A DNA stretch of 64,000 nt from Chloroflexota bacterium (lineage in GTDB: Bacteria; Chloroflexota; Dehalococcoidia; Lucifugimonadales; Lucifugimonadaceae): NCBI GenBank assembly GCA_013204545.1, contig JABMNN010000120.1:1-64000 (forward strand). The letters are read 5' to 3'. The notes under the pieces were generated by a model. The model was not told the DNA's origin and made no database searches. It saw nothing but the letters and a program-made list of their open reading frames with translations. Shown piece by piece: positions 54,682 to 63,831 of the stretch (the first letter of the stretch is position 1; every line of letters starts with the position of its first letter). The position numbers were made by a program, and so were the translations under genes.

Positions 54682-55677
54682 ATGAAAAAAGCTCTTATTA
54701 CTGGCGTTAGTGGTCAGGATGGTTCGTACCTAGCGGAACTTCTTCTTGAGAAGGACTACGAGGTATGGGGAGTAGTTCGGCGTAGTTCGTCGTTTAATAC
54801 GGCGCGTATTGATCACTTGCGAGATGATTTTCACAACGGCCAGTTGACCTTGGTTTACGGGAACCTTGCTGATGGCGGACGAATGTCGTCGATTGTCAAC
54901 GAGTTCGAACCGGACGAGGTGTACAACCTTGGGGCGCAAAGCCATGTGCGGGTGAGTTTCGATGAGCCGGAGTACAGCGCGAACGTAAACGCGCTGGGCA
55001 CTCTCCGCCTGCTGGAAGCGGTTCGGCACATGAAGAATCCGGCAAAGTTCTATCAGGCTTCAAGCAGTGAAATGTTCGGCAAGGTTGCCGAGATTCCACA
55101 GTCGGAAACGACTCCGTTTCACCCACGAAGTCCATACGCGGTAGCCAAGGTTTACAGCCACTGGCAGACGCTCAATTACCGTGAGGCGTACGACATGTTC
55201 GGCTGTAGCGGCATTCTTTTTAATCACGAATCTCCTCGTCGAGGCGAGTCGTTCGTCACGCGCAAAATCACTCGCGGCGCGACTCGAATCAAACTTGGCC
55301 TACAGGACAAGCTCTTCTTGGGGAACCTAGATTCCAAGCGAGACTGGGGCTACGCCAAGGAATACGTTGAAGCGATGTGGATGATGCTTCAGCAGGACAA
55401 GCCGGACGACTACGTTATTGCCACAGGCGAGACTCACAGTATTCGAGAATTTCTTGACACAGTATTTGAAAGTCTCGATATGGATTGGAACGATCACGTC
55501 GAGATCGATCCCCTGTACTTCCGGCCTGCCGAGGTCGACGTGCTTCTGGGTGATCCTTCAAAGGCCAAAGAACAACTTGGTTGGGGAGCGAAAACGACGT
55601 TTAGCGATCTTGTGAAGCTGATGACTGAAGCCGATATGGAATTGGCTAAAAAAGAACTGGCGATCGCAAGTATTTAG
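54682..55677 (+). CDS. GDP-mannose 4,6-dehydratase
   Basis: A 331-residue enzyme with the Gmd pattern: NAD motif [16 protein letters not shown] (residues 7-22), [13 protein letters not shown] (about 122), the Y-x-x-x-K in YAVAKVY (about 151-157), and [18 protein letters not shown] (about 175). It makes GDP-4-keto-6-deoxymannose, a precursor of fucose, rhamnose or perosamine. No GDP-fucose synthase is in the window. It is close in sequence to the gene at 57199, an ancient duplicate. It is first of the plus-strand set that runs to 60576, with the flippase 80 bases downstream. Confidence 0.94.
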   Translation: MKKALITGVSGQDGSYLAELLLEKDYEVWGVVRRSSSFNTARIDHLRDDFHNGQLTLVYGNLADGGRMSSIVNEFEPDEVYNLGAQSHVRVSFDEPEYSANVNALGTLRLLEAVRHMKNPAKFYQASSSEMFGKVAEIPQSETTPFHPRSPYAVAKVYSHWQTLNYREAYDMFGCSGILFNHESPRRGESFVTRKITRGATRIKLGLQDKLFLGNLDSKRDWGYAKEYVEAMWMMLQQDKPDDYVIATGETHSIREFLDTVFESLDMDWNDHVEIDPLYFRPAEVDVLLGDPSKAKEQLGWGAKTTFSDLVKLMTEADMELAKKELAIASI

Positions 55678-55757
55678 CACTCTGTGTTTCAGCGGGCGTT
55701 TTGAATTGTCGAACTTTCGTTTGCGACACACTGGTACGACACACGGATTAGTGAATT

Positions 55758-57053
55758 TTGACTGAAAGTCGGATAGTGGGTTACTTGAGCAGGCGTCGAA
55801 CGTTGCTCAAGACTTTCCTTTCGCTGACCAGTGCCCATGCGGCGATGGCGGCGTTTTCGTTCGCCACGACTATCCTGCTCGCGAACAGTCTGGGTGCAGA
55901 GGTGTTTGGGCAGTACTCGTACGCCGTGGCGATCGGCGGATACGTATTTACCATCGCAGCCGTTGGCATGGAGCAGACTCAGGTTCGGGATCTCGTTCAA
56001 ACCCCAGAACGTTCCGATGAGTTTGTTTCTGGTGGATTCATCCTCACAGCAATCATGCTGCTTGTTGCCTCGTTCGTACTGTTAGCAACGAACGTGGTGG
56101 TGCCCGAAGATAACCGTCTCAGCATCGTTGGAGTAGTTCTGGCTGTTGTGCTTGGTGCCAAAGCTCTGGATCTACGTCCTTTCTACGACGCTACCGACCG
56201 GATGAAGCTTCATGTTTCATTTCTGACCATCGAGCGATTCATTTACTTGGCTGCGGTGTGGCTTGTGTTCTTGTTTTTGCGGTCGGATTTGAGCATTCGT
56301 ACACTGGCGATATTGCTAACCGGATCAACGGTAATTGGACTTGGGATGCAGTTCCTTTGGGCGTCGAAGCGAGTGCGAATCGGGATTAATCGAGCAGCGA
56401 TAAGACGGTCAGGACAAATATTCCGCTCGAACCTGTGGATTTGGGGCGCGCTGCTTGCGACTCTTTCGTTCGGTGGACTCAGCAAGATCGTGCTCCGGAA
56501 CGTTTCAGGTGACGCCGAACTTGGCGGGTACGCGGTGGCGTGGCAGATTGTAACCGTGGGTTCGCTGCTGATGAGTCAGGTGGGACAGATCGGTAACCCG
56601 CGGCTTGCGAGATCGGTAGTCGGCGATATCAACGTCGCCGAAAGAAATCGTTTCATGTTCCGATATTTCGTTATTTCCGCGGGTGTCGGTGCTGCAGTGG
56701 GACTCCCTGCGATTTTGTTCCCAACGGCCATTCTGAGTTTGTTCCGGGAGGAATACGTTTCGGTTGCACCGGCGATGCGAATACTTGGCGGATACGTTAT
56801 TGCCATCGGAATATCGCAGGTAGCGACGCAGTATTTGGTCGCAGTGCGGAAAGAAGCGACTTATCTCGTGATAATCATCGCGAGCGGGCTACTCGGGCCG
56901 GTTTTGTTCTGGGCGTTCATTCCGGAATGGGAAAGTACAGGAGCCGCAGCAGCGGTGCTCATTTCTCACAGCATTGGCATTCTGTTGTTGGTGGGAGCCG
57001 TTTACAAACACATTCGAACCAGTGGTAGCAGCGACGCGAAACGCTCCCAATGA
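55758..57053 (+). CDS. Polysaccharide flippase (Wzx-like, MATE/PST superfamily)
   Basis: A 431-residue membrane protein with about twelve segments and no large loops. It begins with a basic stretch (SRRRTLLKTFLSL) and then GAEVFGQYSYAVAIGGY, the pattern of Wzx/PST flippases that move undecaprenyl-linked repeat units outward. TTG at 55758 is the longest start; GTG at 55776 is an alternative, and neither has a strong ribosome site. It lies between the two Gmd-like genes, consistent with a role in this locus. Confidence 0.87.
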   Translation: MTESRIVGYLSRRRTLLKTFLSLTSAHAAMAAFSFATTILLANSLGAEVFGQYSYAVAIGGYVFTIAAVGMEQTQVRDLVQTPERSDEFVSGGFILTAIMLLVASFVLLATNVVVPEDNRLSIVGVVLAVVLGAKALDLRPFYDATDRMKLHVSFLTIERFIYLAAVWLVFLFLRSDLSIRTLAILLTGSTVIGLGMQFLWASKRVRIGINRAAIRRSGQIFRSNLWIWGALLATLSFGGLSKIVLRNVSGDAELGGYAVAWQIVTVGSLLMSQVGQIGNPRLARSVVGDINVAERNRFMFRYFVISAGVGAAVGLPAILFPTAILSLFREEYVSVAPAMRILGGYVIAIGISQVATQYLVAVRKEATYLVIIIASGLLGPVLFWAFIPEWESTGAAAAVLISHSIGILLLVGAVYKHIRTSGSSDAKRSQ

Positions 57054-57198
57054 CGTATCGAGATTAGCGATGCGTTCGTTGGGGTAAAGACGTACATTTG
57101 AATGCACTGCTTTTAGATTGCGTCGAAGTTCATTAGCGCAGACTTGAAGCTCGTTCCGGATGTAACCGACTTGTTTATAACCCAGTGTCAGAAATACC

Positions 57199-58215
57199 TT
57201 GCCTAAGGCGCTAATTACCGGCGTAACCGGGCAGGATGGATCGTATCTCGCTGAGCTCCTGTTGGAGAAAGATTACGACGTTTGGGGACTGGTACGAGCC
57301 GGATCAACTACGACAACGGCACGAATCGATCATCTGCTGGACGAGTCGAGAGGCGATGTGCTGCAGCTGGTTGAGGGCGATCTCACCGATGATGAACGTT
57401 TAACTAGCCTAATTCACGATTTGCAGCCTGACGAGATTTACAATTTCGCCGCTCAAGCCTTCATACCGGTCGCCTACGAGCGACCCGCCTACACAGCCGA
57501 TGTGAACGGCACCGGTGTGCTGAGGCTGCTGCATGCGATTAGGACTATGGAAAATCCTGCTCGCCTATATCAGGCTTCATCGTGCGAAATGTTCGGACAG
57601 GTGACCGAGGTTCCTCAGAACGAAAACACGGAATTCAGGCCAAGGAACCCGTATGCCACAGCAAAACTGCTGGCGTACTGGTCGATTCACGACTTCCGAG
57701 AGACGTACGGAACCTTCGCCTGTAATGGCATTTGCTTCAATCACGATTCTCCCAGGCGAAGCCCGAACTTCGTTACACGGAAAATAACGTTGGCAGCAGC
57801 GCGAATTAAATTGGGACAGCAAGAGAAGTTGATGCTCGGGAACATAGAGGCGCGTAAAGACTGGGGATACGCCGGAGATTACGTCGAGGCAGCATGGATG
57901 ATGTTGCAGCGGGACACCCCGGACGATTTTGTACTATCGTCGGGTGAATCACACAGCGTTAGCGAATTCCTCGACGAGGTGTTCGGGCATTTGGATTTGG
58001 ACTGGCATGACTACGTTGAGATAGATCCTCACTTCTACCGGCCAGTAGAAAATACGCATCTTGAGGGTGATTCGTCGAAAGCCGCCCGAATACTGGGCTG
58101 GCAACGAAAGCACTCGTTCAAAGATATTGCGAAAATGATGACAGAATCTGATCTGAAGCTTGTTTCGAGCGGAGCAATCGACGGACCAGAACTTTTGAGG
58201 ACACCAATTGGCTAA
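57199..58215 (+). CDS. GDP-mannose 4,6-dehydratase-like protein, second copy
   Basis: A 338-residue Gmd-like enzyme. It keeps [25 protein letters not shown], the Y-x-x-x-K in YATAKLL, and CFNHDSPRRSPNFVTRK. Compared with the first copy it has HE to HD, RRGE to RRSP, and a changed substrate loop (QAFIPVAYERP where the first has [11 protein letters not shown]). It may act on a different GDP-sugar or do a different step. TTG at 57199; it overlaps the next gene by eight bases, so the two are coupled to a methyltransferase and a glycosyltransferase. Confidence 0.9.
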   Translation: MPKALITGVTGQDGSYLAELLLEKDYDVWGLVRAGSTTTTARIDHLLDESRGDVLQLVEGDLTDDERLTSLIHDLQPDEIYNFAAQAFIPVAYERPAYTADVNGTGVLRLLHAIRTMENPARLYQASSCEMFGQVTEVPQNENTEFRPRNPYATAKLLAYWSIHDFRETYGTFACNGICFNHDSPRRSPNFVTRKITLAAARIKLGQQEKLMLGNIEARKDWGYAGDYVEAAWMMLQRDTPDDFVLSSGESHSVSEFLDEVFGHLDLDWHDYVEIDPHFYRPVENTHLEGDSSKAARILGWQRKHSFKDIAKMMTESDLKLVSSGAIDGPELLRTPIG

Positions 58216-59464
58216 CGGACTTTGCCGTATCGACGGCGACCCACTTTTGGACTGTATCGATCTTGGGGATCAGTACATTTCCGACTTCGTAGCTAAGGAA
58301 GATATTTTCGCGGGAGATAAAGCTCCGCTACGAGTGGGGATTGGCCCGACGAGCGGACTCGTTCAGCTTCACGAAAGTTTTCCGCCTGAAAAGATGTTCA
58401 GACGGTACTGGTATCGCTCTGGCATTAATGAATCAATGCGGCGCGAACTGAAATCGGTTGTTGAATCGGCTTCCAGTTTTTTGAATTTGAAGGCCGGCGA
58501 TACCGTTCTCGATATTGCGAGCAACGATGGCACGCTGCTATCGAACTACGATAGTTCGTTGAACCGAGTGGGTATTGACCCTTCGAATGTCGCTGGAGAA
58601 TCTCCAACATATGACGAACTCGGGATAGATCTGGTCAACGATTTTTTCAGTGCTGCTAATTTCGAGAGTGTCACAAGCGCGAAGGCGAAGATCGTCACCG
58701 CAATAGCGATGTTCTATGCCCTCGAAAACCCCAACGGTTTCTTGACGGATGTACGACAAGTTATCGATGAAACTGGGGTATTGGTTCTCCAGCTGGCTTA
58801 TACGCCATTGTCGCTCGAACAGAACGAGTTCGGGAATTTCACTCACGAACACCTTTGCTACTACGACTTCCGAAACCTGAACGATGTTCTCGATCGCGCG
58901 GGTTTCGAGGTGTTCGATGTTGAACTTAATGCCGTGAACGGTGGGAGCATCAGGGTTTACGCGACGGTGAAGGGCGGAACTCGTAGATTGCCTTCCCCGC
59001 TCAATCTAATAAGCATCGGCAAGACTCGAAAAGAAGCGATAGTTCAATACGAAAAGAGTCTGGGACTCCAAGGTACACAGCCATATCGTGAGTTCATGGA
59101 ACGTATCGATTCTCTCAAGACTGAGACGGTGAACTGGCTCGAACAGCGTGCAGAAGCTGGCGAAACTGTCATCGGATATGGCGCGAGCACAAAGGGCAAC
59201 GTGCTATTGCAGTACTACGGCATTACTCCGGAACTCCTGCCCTTTATTGCAGAACGCAGCGAAGAGAAGTGGGGGTTGTACACGGCCGGCAGCGGAATCC
59301 CGATCATTTCAGAAGACGAGATGCGTGAACGAAAGCCTGATTACCTGTTCGCACTTCCTTGGTTCTTCATCAGTTCTTTCGTAGATCGGGAGGTCGATTT
59401 GTTGGCGTCTGGTACTCGATTCGTGGTCCCACAGCCTGAACTCAGGATTGTTGGCGGGCAGTGA
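58208..59464 (+). CDS. Sugar C-methyltransferase-like protein with degenerate zinc-finger
   Basis: A 418-residue SAM-dependent methyltransferase of the TylC3/NovU-like class. The SAM motif is LDIASNDGTLL (about residues 99-109), the family motif NFTHEHLCYY is near 215, and the C-terminal domain has YGASTKGNVLLQYYGI (about 320). The family's N-terminal zinc domain uses two C-x-x-C pairs. Here the first reads CRIDG (one Cys) and the second reads GPTSGLVQL, so most ligands are lost; C16 is the only other nearby Cys. It probably methylates carbon 3 or 5 of a keto-deoxysugar made by Gmd. TTG at 58208 overlaps the Gmd stop, and the end overlaps the next gene by four bases. Confidence 0.87.
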   Translation: MANGLCRIDGDPLLDCIDLGDQYISDFVAKEDIFAGDKAPLRVGIGPTSGLVQLHESFPPEKMFRRYWYRSGINESMRRELKSVVESASSFLNLKAGDTVLDIASNDGTLLSNYDSSLNRVGIDPSNVAGESPTYDELGIDLVNDFFSAANFESVTSAKAKIVTAIAMFYALENPNGFLTDVRQVIDETGVLVLQLAYTPLSLEQNEFGNFTHEHLCYYDFRNLNDVLDRAGFEVFDVELNAVNGGSIRVYATVKGGTRRLPSPLNLISIGKTRKEAIVQYEKSLGLQGTQPYREFMERIDSLKTETVNWLEQRAEAGETVIGYGASTKGNVLLQYYGITPELLPFIAERSEEKWGLYTAGSGIPIISEDEMRERKPDYLFALPWFFISSFVDREVDLLASGTRFVVPQPELRIVGGQ

Positions 59465-60576
59465 AAACCGCCCGGGGCGACGTCCACATTCTCGTACTCA
59501 ACTACTTGGTTGGAGACGTGGATGAGATCAGTCATCTGATCGATGACGACGTCTTTTTGTCGGAGTGCCTTTCGGGAATTGATCCTGATATCGAACTCAA
59601 AAGTTCTCCCGGTAGTGCTCGTAACGTGGCATCGAAATTGCCCGTAGATACCTCGTCGCTTGGGATGTTCGGTTGGCTGAAATTTACTTCTAGGATTCAC
59701 CAGATAGTGCGACTATTGACGGCGAAAATCGACCGAGATGTGACCGACGTCGTGTTCCCTGTGTTCGATGAACTAACAGCGTTGTTGTTCACGCTGATTC
59801 ATCCGCGTAAACGCGTCCACTTGATCTTCCACAACAACCTTTCGCTCGAACGGAAACAAAGGCACCAACGGCTTTATCCAATATTGATGAAGGCAGTTGT
59901 GAAACGGGCAGCGAGTGCGATCGTTAGCAGCAAGCATCAGATAGGGCTGCTGAAGGAAATCGATCCCAATGTTGATGAGTCGAAAATCGTCCTGAAGCCA
60001 CATCATATGATCGGCTACGACCGGGTTCGACTGCCGAGGGAATCGCGAGCGAACACAGTGTTGTTTTTGGGGCCGGTTAGCGTCCGGAAACCGGTTGAAC
60101 CGATGATTGATCTGGTTAGCGCCGACAGTAAAAATAAATTCCGATACGTCATGAAGAACATGGTCGGGATAACTGACGAACAGAAGCAATTCCTAAGTGA
60201 ACATCCGAACGTCGATTTCTCGACGGGATTCATGGGCGACGATGATTTCTACAAGGCAATCGGCAGCGCAGCGCTGCTCGTTTCGACCCATAACCGGCTA
60301 TTCGAAGGCAAGCTCAGCGGTCCGATTTCGGATGCGATTGCTTCAGGGACTCCGCTTGTGGTAAGTCGAATGTCGCCACACGATGAGATGTTCGAAGAGT
60401 TCGGCGATATGGGCTATCTGGTCGACTATGACCAGCAAGGCTGGATTGAGCAATTACTCTCGGCCGACTACGACGCTGACTTTCCCGTATTTGAAAAGAA
60501 TCTCGCTGCTTGCAGAGAAGGTTCTTCGATGGAAAATATACGAGTGATTTTCCGATCCCGCTTCGGCGGTTCTTAG
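59461..60576 (+). CDS. Probable GT-B glycosyltransferase
   Basis: A 371-residue protein with a GT-B-like layout. The N-terminal part holds HLIFHNNLSLERKQR (about residue 120). The C-terminal part has NTVLFLGPVSVRKPVEPM and EGKLSGPISDAIASGTPLVVS (two blocks), the donor-domain E...P...A.ASG.P pattern. I cannot assign a family beyond GT4-like. GTG at 59461 overlaps the methyltransferase stop by four bases (GTGA). It is last of the plus-strand unit and converges on the asparagine-synthetase-like gene 23 bases away. Confidence 0.8.
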   Translation: MKTARGDVHILVLNYLVGDVDEISHLIDDDVFLSECLSGIDPDIELKSSPGSARNVASKLPVDTSSLGMFGWLKFTSRIHQIVRLLTAKIDRDVTDVVFPVFDELTALLFTLIHPRKRVHLIFHNNLSLERKQRHQRLYPILMKAVVKRAASAIVSSKHQIGLLKEIDPNVDESKIVLKPHHMIGYDRVRLPRESRANTVLFLGPVSVRKPVEPMIDLVSADSKNKFRYVMKNMVGITDEQKQFLSEHPNVDFSTGFMGDDDFYKAIGSAALLVSTHNRLFEGKLSGPISDAIASGTPLVVSRMSPHDEMFEEFGDMGYLVDYDQQGWIEQLLSADYDADFPVFEKNLAACREGSSMENIRVIFRSRFGGS

Positions 60577-60599
60577 ACCCAGCTTACGAACGTGGCGAT

Positions 60600-62429
60600 C
60601 TACGATCTTTGCGAGTCGCCCATGAAAATGTCTTGCCAGAGGTGCACTTGGTAGAGCCTGAAGAGCAGTCGTTCGTACTTGTCTGATGTGATCTTTGGGC
60701 CGTTTACGAAGTCTTGGAACTGCTGGCTGAAGATCGGCCATTCGAGAATCGGTGAAGTCTTTAGTTCATCGACCATCGTGTGCTTGGTCTCGGGATAGAT
60801 CGGACTGGAGAATCCAAGCTTCTTACGGTTCAGAATTGTTGCGAACCTGCTGAACACACCAAGACGTTTCAGTGGGTACTTGTCTACGCCATCCCATAGC
60901 TTGAAAGTTTCGCCACGACTGAATGCGTAATCGACCAGGCGATAGTCCATGAACGGTGATCTGTTTTCGACCGAGTACTTCATTGCAATTACATCACCGT
61001 AGAGCAAGAGATTTTCGAGTCCTAGATCGTGTCGACTGATTAAGAAACGATTGAACATGTTGCGGTTCTTTTGAATGTTGCCGACCGGCTTCATAGTTAC
61101 ACAGGTTTCACTACTCGGGTAGTTGCTGAACAATTTTTCGTACTGGTAAACCCAGCGCATTACTTTTTTGAGTGGGGAGGGGAGAATCATTCGCAGGAAA
61201 AAGATGGTCGTGAGAGCGAATCCGGACGCACGCCAACGTCGTAGCCAGTGCATTGCTTGTCGTGGATGCCCTTTTAGAAGCGACAGAGAGACGATTAGTG
61301 GGCTGTAGGTGTCGTAACCAGCGAGAAGTTCGTCGGCACCCTGTCCGTCGAGAATCACTTTCACTTTTTCTCCGGCGATTTCATAGAGCTGGTCTACTGG
61401 AACAACGGCTGGTGAAGAGTGTCCACGTCCCAGATGCTTCACGACTCCTCGTAGTCGTTCTAGATACTTTGAACTGTCCCGATTCTGCTCGGTGACATTG
61501 AGCGATAGATCGAGCATTTTCGCTACTTGCTTCGCGTAAGGCAGTTCATCGTCGTTGCCGTGCGCCGAGAATGTGAACGCTTCGATGTCGGTATCGGGTA
61601 CTCGGTATTTATCGGCGGTGGCCGAAATTATGGTGGAGTCGACTCCGCCAGAGAGCAGGAATCCGTAGGGGACGTCGGTTCGGAGCCTGATGCGAACGGC
61701 GTTATCGAATAGCTCTTCGAACTCGGCGAAACTTTCGTCGTTTGTCTTTTCGATCTTTCCTGAAGGGTAGTTCCAGTATCGGGTTAGTTCGACGTTATTC
61801 GCTGAATCTATCATGGCGTAGTGTGCCTTTGGAAAGACCTCGACGCCAGAGAAGAACGTCCGTCCGCCGCCGTCGAAGTTGCCTTCCTTCAAAAACATCT
61901 GAACAAGCTCGAAATCGACCTCGCCGTTCCAGAATTTTGCCATCTGCTGGACTTCGCTTGCGATGTAGGTCGATTCGTCGTTTTGTAGGAAATAAAGAGG
62001 TTTTTGCCCAAACCGATCACGTGAAACTACGGTCGTTCCAGTCGAAGAATCGTAGATCGCTAGCGCCCACATACCGTTGAACTTACTGAAGCATTCGCCG
62101 CCCCATTTGTGGAACGCTTTTAGAACGACTTCGGTATCGGATTCGGTGGTGAATTCGTAGCCGAGTACGACGAGTTCTTCGCGTAGCTCGATGTAGTTGA
62201 AGACCTCGCCATTAAATGTCATGGCAAGGGTTTCGAAGTGGAACGGCTGGTTTGCCTTTTCGTCGAGATCGATGATCGCTAGACGAGTGTGACCAAGATA
62301 AACATGCTCATCGGCGAAGCGTCCCATATTGTCGGGTCCACGGTGCGACGCTGTGCAAGTGGCTGTATCGAAATCCGCATCGGCGAACAGCCTGCGATTG
62401 GGATTTATTACAGCGAAGACACCACACAT
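60600..62429 (-). CDS. Asparagine-synthetase-like glutamine amidotransferase (glycan amidation type)
   Basis: A 609-residue AsnB-type enzyme. The N-terminal glutaminase has nucleophile Cys2 (MCGVFAV), HRGPDNMG and FNGEVFNYIELR. The ATP-binding synthetase part has the pyrophosphate loop LLSGGVDSTI (about 260) and DGQGADELLAGYD (about 365). True asparagine synthetases and sugar-uronate amidases (WbpS-type) look alike. Its place with HisF-, HisH- and amidotransferase-like genes and a ManNAcA pathway points to amidation of a uronic acid carboxyl. ATG at 62429, four bases after the HisF-like stop. Confidence 0.92.
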   Translation of the reverse strand: MCGVFAVINPNRRLFADADFDTATCTASHRGPDNMGRFADEHVYLGHTRLAIIDLDEKANQPFHFETLAMTFNGEVFNYIELREELVVLGYEFTTESDTEVVLKAFHKWGGECFSKFNGMWALAIYDSSTGTTVVSRDRFGQKPLYFLQNDESTYIASEVQQMAKFWNGEVDFELVQMFLKEGNFDGGGRTFFSGVEVFPKAHYAMIDSANNVELTRYWNYPSGKIEKTNDESFAEFEELFDNAVRIRLRTDVPYGFLLSGGVDSTIISATADKYRVPDTDIEAFTFSAHGNDDELPYAKQVAKMLDLSLNVTEQNRDSSKYLERLRGVVKHLGRGHSSPAVVPVDQLYEIAGEKVKVILDGQGADELLAGYDTYSPLIVSLSLLKGHPRQAMHWLRRWRASGFALTTIFFLRMILPSPLKKVMRWVYQYEKLFSNYPSSETCVTMKPVGNIQKNRNMFNRFLISRHDLGLENLLLYGDVIAMKYSVENRSPFMDYRLVDYAFSRGETFKLWDGVDKYPLKRLGVFSRFATILNRKKLGFSSPIYPETKHTMVDELKTSPILEWPIFSQQFQDFVNGPKITSDKYERLLFRLYQVHLWQDIFMGDSQRS

Positions 62430-62433
62430 TCGA

Positions 62434-63213
62434 TTACACCGTAGAACTGGCTGAAGTGATTTCGCGTTTGCGATCGGGCGAAGGGTAATTCACGAGTACG
62501 GCTCGGTATTTGCCCTTGAAAACGAAGATGCTTCCTGCTGCTGCGCCGATAACGCCAAAGTTTTTGACGAGATCGGCGAGGTCGCCGATTTTTCCGGCAC
62601 CACCAAGAATCGTCATAGGAACGTTGAGGACTTCCCTGAATTTTCGCACCATGTCGATATCGTAGCCCTGCATCGTGCCCTCGGCACTGATGTTATTGAT
62701 AACGATTTCGCCAGCTCCGAGCCGTTCCATTTCTTTAGCGAATTCGACCGGGTCGCCGGGTACTTGGCGTGTGCCGTTATAGATCCAGTGGCTGAGTTCG
62801 CCTTTTTTACCTTCAGTTCGGATGTCGATGACGACTACGACGCTCTGGCTGCCGATTTGTTGGGCGATTTCCGAGACGATCTGAGGATTTTCGACCGCAG
62901 CTGAGCTAAGTGATATTTTCTCGACGCCGAGACCTATTATTCGGTTGGCGTGTTCGACCGTCTTGATCCCACCGCCGTAGCAGAGTGGCATGCGACATTC
63001 GGCTGCGAGATTCGCGATGACATCGTAATCGGGTCGCTTGCCGTTGGCGCTGGCATCAATGTCGAGGACGACAAGTTCGTCGATTTCTTTTTCGTTGAAG
63101 ATGCGCACTGTATTGATGGGGTCGCCGACGTACTTACCATCTTTGAACTGAACCGTTTTTACGAGCCCTGAATCACGAATTAGCAGTGACGGGATTACTC
63201 GAGGTCTGAGCAT
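62434..63213 (-). CDS. HisF-like (WbuZ-type) cyclase subunit for sugar amidation
   Basis: A 259-residue TIM-barrel protein. RVIPSLLIRDSG near the start and VVVIDIRTEG (about 130) supply the two key Asp residues of HisF; GDPVEFAKEMERLGAGEI and ILGGAGKIGDL supply phosphate-site strands. It differs from histidine HisF in the same way as WbuZ/HisF2 proteins of O-antigen loci. Those take ammonia from the HisH partner and feed it to the sugar amidotransferase. No other his gene is nearby. It starts three bases after the HisH-like stop. Confidence 0.92.
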   Translation of the reverse strand: MLRPRVIPSLLIRDSGLVKTVQFKDGKYVGDPINTVRIFNEKEIDELVVLDIDASANGKRPDYDVIANLAAECRMPLCYGGGIKTVEHANRIIGLGVEKISLSSAAVENPQIVSEIAQQIGSQSVVVVIDIRTEGKKGELSHWIYNGTRQVPGDPVEFAKEMERLGAGEIVINNISAEGTMQGYDIDMVRKFREVLNVPMTILGGAGKIGDLADLVKNFGVIGAAAGSIFVFKGKYRAVLVNYPSPDRKREITSASSTV

Positions 63214-63216
63214 TTT

Positions 63217-63831
63217 CTAAAGCTCCCCAAAGTTTCTGAGAAGCTGGATGCCTGCGCCGTGACTCTTTTCCGGGTGGAACTGCACACCGTAGATATTTTC
63301 GGAGTTCACGGCACTGGTGAACTGCATGTCATAGTCGGTGGTGGCAATGGTGTCGGATTCGTTGGCGCACTCGAAATAGTAGGAATGCAGGAAGTAGAAC
63401 AGCCAATCTTCGCGGTCGCCAGCGAAAAGTCCCGTCGAAGCCAACGGCTGTGTATCGTTCCAGCCCATGTGCGGTAGCTGGCGGGGCCGGCCAGATGTTT
63501 CAGTAGGGAACTTGCGAACCGTAGCATCGATCCAGCCGAGTCCGGCCATTTCGCCTTCATCGCTGGATTTGGCGAGGATTTGCATCCCGACGCACACACC
63601 GAGTAACGGAGTTTTCTTGTTCACAACGAGATCATAGAGAGTCTCACGCATGCCTGAATCGTTGAGTAGATTCATCGCACCGTCGAACGCACCTACACCC
63701 GGGAGAATGATCTTGTCGGCGTCCGAGAGTTCATCAGCGTTCGAGACGATTTTGTACGGAACCTTCAGGTTCTTGTAGATATTTGCGAACGCGCTGACAT
63801 TGCCGAGTCCGTAATTGATGATCGCTATTAT
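63217..63831 (-). CDS. HisH-like (WbuY-type) glutaminase subunit with a non-standard start
   Basis: A 204-residue glutamine amidotransferase. It has the N-terminal IAIINYGLGNVSAF block, PGVGAFDGAM (about 44-53), the nucleophile Cys80 in LLGVCVGMQ, and the His/Glu pair in YGVQFHPEKS. It hydrolyses glutamine to feed ammonia to the HisF-like subunit. No ATG, GTG or TTG precedes the conserved block in frame; the expected Met position is AUA at 63831-63829, overlapping the upstream gene's stop (TAA, 63830-63828). The first in-frame ATG is codon 53 (63675), which would remove the NYGxGN block. Translation probably starts at AUA by coupling, or the base is an error. Confidence 0.9.
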   Translation of the reverse strand: MIAIINYGLGNVSAFANIYKNLKVPYKIVSNADELSDADKIILPGVGAFDGAMNLLNDSGMRETLYDLVVNKKTPLLGVCVGMQILAKSSDEGEMAGLGWIDATVRKFPTETSGRPRQLPHMGWNDTQPLASTGLFAGDREDWLFYFLHSYYFECANESDTIATTDYDMQFTSAVNSENIYGVQFHPEKSHGAGIQLLRNFGEL

